Positions 5,618 through 7,947 of a stretch of 7,947 nt of DNA are shown here, piece by piece. The position numbers and the translations under genes are program-made. This DNA comes from Deltaproteobacteria bacterium. Its GTDB lineage: Bacteria; SAR324; JACQKK01. The stretch is taken from positions 1 to 7,947 of the forward strand of contig JAOUPZ010000134.1 of the NCBI GenBank assembly GCA_029879595.1, written 5' to 3'. The stretch's first letter is position 1. Every line of letters starts with the position of its first letter. Below the pieces are notes generated by a model that was given only the letters and a program-made list of their open reading frames with translations, was not told the origin of the DNA and did not search any database.

Positions 5618-7420
5618 TTGGCTGACAGAGAACTCATTCGTAATTTTTCCATCATTGCCCACATCGACCATGGAAAATCCACCCTGGCGGACCGGCTGAT
5701 TGAAACCACCGGCGGCCTCCAAAAACGGCAGATGGAAGAGCAGGTGCTGGACACCCTTGAACTGGAACGCGAACGGGGGATCACCATCAAGCTGCAGAGC
5801 GTGTCCCTGAACTACAAGGCCCGGGATGGCCGCAAATACATGCTGAATCTGATCGACACCCCCGGCCATGTGGATTTTTCCTACGAGGTTTCCCGCTCCC
5901 TGGCAGCCTGCGAGGGGGCGCTGCTGGTGGTGGACGCATCCCAGGGAGTGGAGGCCCAGACACTGGCCAATGTCTATCTGGCCCTGGAGCAGGATCTGGA
6001 GATCGTGCCGGTGCTGAACAAGGTCGATCTGGCCAGCGCGGAACCGGATCGGGTCATTGAAGAAATAGAGAACGTTATCGGGCTGCCCGCCGCTGACGCC
6101 GTGCGGGCCAGCGCCAAGACCGGCCTGGGCGTGGATGAGATCCTGGAACAGATCGTGCGGCGCATACCCCCGCCGAGCGGAAATGAGAAGGAGCCGCTCC
6201 AGGGGTTGGTGTTCGATGCCTGGTTCGACAGCTACCTGGGGGTGGTGGCCGCCACCCGGATCGTCAACGGCCAGGTGAAAAAAGGCGACCGGATCAGGTT
6301 CATGGCCACGGGGAAGGAATTTGAGGTGGCCACCCTGAGCAAGGCCACGCCACAAAGGAAAGAGGTAGAGGAGCTAACCGCCGGGGAGGTCGGGTTCATT
6401 TCGGCGGCCATCAAGGATATCCACCATGCCCGAGTGGGGGATACCATCACCGGTGCGGGGCGCCCGGCGGCCAAGCCCCTGCCCGGATACACCCGCATGA
6501 AGCCCATGGTTTTCAGCGGGCTTTACCCGGCCGATGGCGAGGAGTTCGAACATCTCAAGATCGCCCTGGAAAAGCTGGCCCTCAATGACGCCTCCCTTGA
6601 CTTCGAACCGGAATCTTCGGCCGCCCTGGGCTTCGGTTTCCGCTGCAAGTTCCTGGGGCTGCTGCACATGGAGATCGTGCAGGAACGCCTGGAGCGGGAA
6701 ATGGACATCGCCCTGATCACCACGGCTCCCACGGTGATCTATGAGGTCAAGCTTAAGACCGGTCAGATCCAGTACATAGACAATCCCAACAACCTGCCCG
6801 ATCCCATGCGCATCGAGACCGTCTCCGAGCCCTATATCAAGGCCAACATCATCATCCCCACCGAGTTCGTGGGGGTGGTCATGAAGCTCTCCCAGGAAAA
6901 GCGCGGCCACCAGGCGGGCATGAACTACCTGGATGAACGCCGGGTCATGCTGAGCTATGAGTTTCCCCTCAACGAGGTGGTGGTGGACTTCTACGACAAG
7001 CTGAAGTCGTCCACCAAGGGCTATGGCTCCATGGATTACGAGCACATTGGGTTCCGCCCCGGAGACCTGGTGAAGCTGGATGTGCTGCTCAACGGAGACC
7101 TTGTGGATGCTCTTTCCATGATCGTGCCCCGCGACAAGGCGCATCTCAGGGGCCGGGAACTGGTTAGCAAGCTGCGCAAGAACATTCCCCGCCAGATGTT
7201 CGAGGTGGCCATTCAGGCCGCCATCGGTTCTAAGATCGTCGCCCGGGAAACCATCAGCGCCATGCGCAAGAATGTCACCGCCAAATGCTATGGCGGTGAC
7301 ATCACCCGCAAGAGAAAGCTCCTGGAAAAGCAGAAGGAAGGTAAAAAGCGCATGAAGCAGGTCGGCACCGTGGAGGTGCCCCAGGAGGCCTTCATGTCCG
7401 TGCTGAAGCTGGGGGAGTGA
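5618..7420 (+). CDS. lepA: LepA / elongation factor 4, ribosome-associated GTPase
   Basis: LepA (EF4) is a translational GTPase that binds ribosomes, with proposed roles in back-translocation, recovery of stalled ribosomes and 30S assembly. All five G motifs are intact: AHIDHGKS (14-21), RERGITI (51-57), DTPGH (80-84, with the catalytic-type His84), NKVD (134-137) and SAK (165-167). After the G domain come the EF-G-like domains II, III and V and the LepA-specific C-terminal domain, whose lysine-rich KCYGGDITRKRKLLEKQKEGKKRMK signature is complete near the end. Length is 600 residues, almost the same as E. coli LepA. The start is TTG at 5618: the protein then begins (M)ADRELIRNFSIIAHIDHGKS, as the family does, and AGGA lies six bases upstream. 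An in-frame ATG at 5564 would add 18 unrelated residues. No lepB or other partner is adjacent in the window. Confidence 0.97.
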   Translation: MADRELIRNFSIIAHIDHGKSTLADRLIETTGGLQKRQMEEQVLDTLELERERGITIKLQSVSLNYKARDGRKYMLNLIDTPGHVDFSYEVSRSLAACEGALLVVDASQGVEAQTLANVYLALEQDLEIVPVLNKVDLASAEPDRVIEEIENVIGLPAADAVRASAKTGLGVDEILEQIVRRIPPPSGNEKEPLQGLVFDAWFDSYLGVVAATRIVNGQVKKGDRIRFMATGKEFEVATLSKATPQRKEVEELTAGEVGFISAAIKDIHHARVGDTITGAGRPAAKPLPGYTRMKPMVFSGLYPADGEEFEHLKIALEKLALNDASLDFEPESSAALGFGFRCKFLGLLHMEIVQERLEREMDIALITTAPTVIYEVKLKTGQIQYIDNPNNLPDPMRIETVSEPYIKANIIIPTEFVGVVMKLSQEKRGHQAGMNYLDERRVMLSYEFPLNEVVVDFYDKLKSSTKGYGSMDYEHIGFRPGDLVKLDVLLNGDLVDALSMIVPRDKAHLRGRELVSKLRKNIPRQMFEVAIQAAIGSKIVARETISAMRKNVTAKCYGGDITRKRKLLEKQKEGKKRMKQVGTVEVPQEAFMSVLKLGE

Positions 7421-7435
7421 CAGCCGCCCTCCCCC
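7411..7435 (+). terminator. GC-rich hairpin spanning the lepA stop codon
   Basis: GGGGGAG (7411-7417), the last bases of lepA, pairs perfectly with CTCCCCC (7429-7435). The TGA stop lies in the 11-base loop. Only two T follow directly; T-runs occur later (7459-7463 and 7488-7494). It is a plausible but imperfect terminator or 3'-end protecting hairpin. Confidence 0.4.
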
Positions 7436-7516
7436 TTGCGAATCCCCGTCCCGCGCTTTTTCACACCGTTTTATTCGCATCGCCCCCCTTTTTTTCCCGG
7501 AAGGCGCAATTACGTC

Positions 7517-7558
7517 TTGACATACTTACGTTGTATGCTTACGGTGTATGTATATATT
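7517..7558 (+). promoter_or_regulatory. Promoter-like region with TTGACA and tandem repeats
   Basis: A perfect TTGACA lies at 7517-7522. At the standard 17-base spacing the -10 would be the poor TACGGT (7540-7545). A better TATATT at 7553-7558 pairs only with a weak TTGTAT at 7531-7536. Between them lie two adjacent 13-base repeats. Either the promoter is weak and needs an activator, or the repeats are repressor sites on a non-standard promoter. Confidence 0.4.
7525..7550 (+). repeat. Adjacent 13-base direct repeats, operator-like
   Basis: CTTACGTTGTATG (7525-7537) is followed without a gap by CTTACGGTGTATG (7538-7550); 12 of 13 bases match. CATAC at 7521-7525 and GTATG at 7533-7537 also form an inverted pair overlapping the TTGACA box, as in many TetR-type operators. 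No regulator gene is visible in the window. Confidence 0.55.
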
Positions 7559-7564
7559 AAACAG

Positions 7565-7593
7565 CGCCGCAGGGCCATTGCCCAGGGGCGGCG
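7565..7593 (+). other. Compound GC-rich hairpin
   Basis: CGCCGC (7565-7570) pairs with GCGGCG (7588-7593), and inside it GGGC (7572-7575) pairs with GCCC (7580-7583) around a CATT loop. A second, competing hairpin uses CGGCA (7592-7596) with TGCCG (7604-7608). CATTGCC occurs at 7576-7582 and 7601-7607. The hairpin would be at the 5' end of any transcript from the TATATT at 7553. No T-run follows. Confidence 0.4.
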
Positions 7594-7660
7594 GCAGGCT
7601 CATTGCCGGTCCGGGATTGTGAAAAACCACCTGTGCTGATTTCAACAAGGCGTAAAATAG

Positions 7661-7689
7661 TTGACATTCTTCAAAGCTGTTTATATCTT
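7661..7689 (+). promoter_or_regulatory. Sigma70-type promoter
   Basis: TTGACA (7661-7666, perfect) and TATCTT (7684-7689, four of six) have an exact 17-base spacer. The predicted start is near 7696. The box shares the wider sequence TTGACATnCTT with the element at 7517. No ribosome site or convincing gene follows within the remaining 250 bases, so the product is either a leader of an off-window gene or an RNA. Confidence 0.55.
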
Positions 7690-7718
7690 TCAGGTATATA
7701 TCTTTGATATAGTATCTT
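7682..7718 (+). repeat. Iterated TATCTT boxes at the promoter
   Basis: TATATCTTT occurs at 7682-7690 and 7697-7705, and TATCTT again at 7713-7718, giving steps of 15 and 14 bases. The first copy contains the -10 box. The spacing is regular enough to suggest protein sites, but the region is AT-rich and the repeats are short. Confidence 0.4.
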
Positions 7719-7763
7719 CATGGTGTTTGAAAGCCGGTCGCCAGTTGTGCAGACCGCCGTACC

Positions 7764-7787
7764 GATGGCAGGAAAGATGGCCGGAAA
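7764..7787 (+). repeat. Adjacent 12-base direct repeats
   Basis: GATGGCAGGAAA (7764-7775) is followed directly by GATGGCCGGAAA (7776-7787), 11 of 12 identical. The second copy forms the 5' arm of the hairpin at 7777-7801. Confidence 0.5.
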
Positions 7788-7801
7788 AGCATGCCGGTCA
7801 T
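7777..7801 (+). other. RNA-type hairpin
   Basis: ATGGCCGG (7777-7784) pairs with CCGGTCAT (7794-7801) around a nine-base loop: eight pairs, one of them G-U. The G-U pair exists only in plus-strand RNA, the direction of the promoter at 7661. Further stems nearby are CGGTC/GACCG (7735-7739 with 7752-7756) and CTGTATC with GATAgCAG (7813-7819 with 7838-7845, one bulge). Confidence 0.35.
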
Positions 7802-7947
7802 ATGAGCAGCGACTGTATCCATGGTTTCGCGAGGGGCGATAGCAGAAGAGTCTCTTGGGAGCCTGTTGTATAGAAAGGTCCTTGTTGATAGACTTTACCA
7901 GCCCTGCGACATGCGCCGGGTTATTGCATGAAAAAGCCATGACACCT

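Larger units (their letters stand above)
7421..7947. other. Gene-free region with promoters, repeats and hairpins
   Basis: In these 527 bases no frame has a ribosome site, family resemblance or convincing codon use. The contents are a polypyrimidine tract (C6T7C3, 7485-7497), two TTGACA-led promoter-like stretches (7517 and 7661), short tandem repeats close to each, a compound hairpin at 7565-7593 and a repeat- and hairpin-rich stretch from 7730 to the right edge. Base composition swings from GC-rich to AT-rich (about 7500-7560 and 7650-7720) and back. It is best read as the upstream regulatory region, with leader or RNA gene, of something beyond the window. Confidence 0.5.

Noticed and set aside
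6374..7480. 368-residue minus-strand frame opposite lepA
   Set aside because: Shadow of lepA: composition rich in H, G, D and L without motifs, fully covered by a certain gene on the other strand.
7661..7873. 70-residue plus-strand frame starting at the TTG of TTGACA
   Set aside because: Its start codon is the -35 box of a promoter on the same strand, so it could not be translated from that transcript.
7671..7940. 89-residue minus-strand frame at the right edge
   Set aside because: An AGG lies four bases before the ATG, but the protein has no family resemblance and covers the AT-rich promoter and repeats. Cannot be supported without sequence to the right.
7740..7947. Group II intron 5' end or IS element terminus
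   Set aside because: No GTGYG-type intron start, no terminal inverted repeat, no target duplication and no recombinase coding start within the window.

Overview
The window is about 7.9 kb of GC-rich bacterial chromosome carrying six complete protein genes, nearly all housekeeping, with gene-free regulatory or structured DNA at both ends. The lineage is not certain. A 600-residue LepA, a spaced nadD-rlmH pair, a membrane-anchored PilZ protein and a divergent RNase II-type enzyme fit a Gram-negative, c-di-GMP-using bacterium, possibly of the deltaproteobacterial/Desulfobacterota kind. That placement rests on recalled protein similarity and is an inference. No tRNA, rRNA, CRISPR array, transposase or phage gene was found.

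Layout. Bases 1-83 hold what may be the last codons of an upstream plus-strand gene, followed by a G5/C5 hairpin with a T5 run. Bases 84-360 are gene-free and rich in short inverted repeats. On the minus strand, nadD (NAD synthesis) is followed by rlmH (23S rRNA methylation), the 3' end of rlmH being at 361. Divergent from nadD, on the plus strand, lie a c-di-GMP receptor-type protein (one membrane helix, YcgR-like N-domain, PilZ domain) and then a small hot-dog thioesterase that closely resembles plant ALT/MKS2 acyl-ACP thioesterases. The thioesterase converges, with a 24-base gap, on a minus-strand RNB-domain exoribonuclease. That gene diverges from lepA (EF4), which runs to 7420.

After lepA, 527 bases hold no convincing gene. 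They contain two stretches with a perfect TTGACA -35 box, each followed by short iterated motifs that look like operator sites, several RNA-type hairpins, and tandem 12-base repeats. This is the least explained part of the window. It reads like the regulatory region and long leader, or a non-coding RNA, belonging to something beyond the right edge.

Shared themes: nadD and lepA both appear to start at TTG, which follows from the absence of in-frame ATG codons and from ribosome-site placement. Three genes (rlmH, the RNase, lepA) concern ribosome or RNA metabolism. The most interesting protein-level points are a NadD whose C-terminal ISSTxxR motif lacks its arginine, the plant-like thioesterase, and the RNase with about 290 residues of divergent sequence before its catalytic core.
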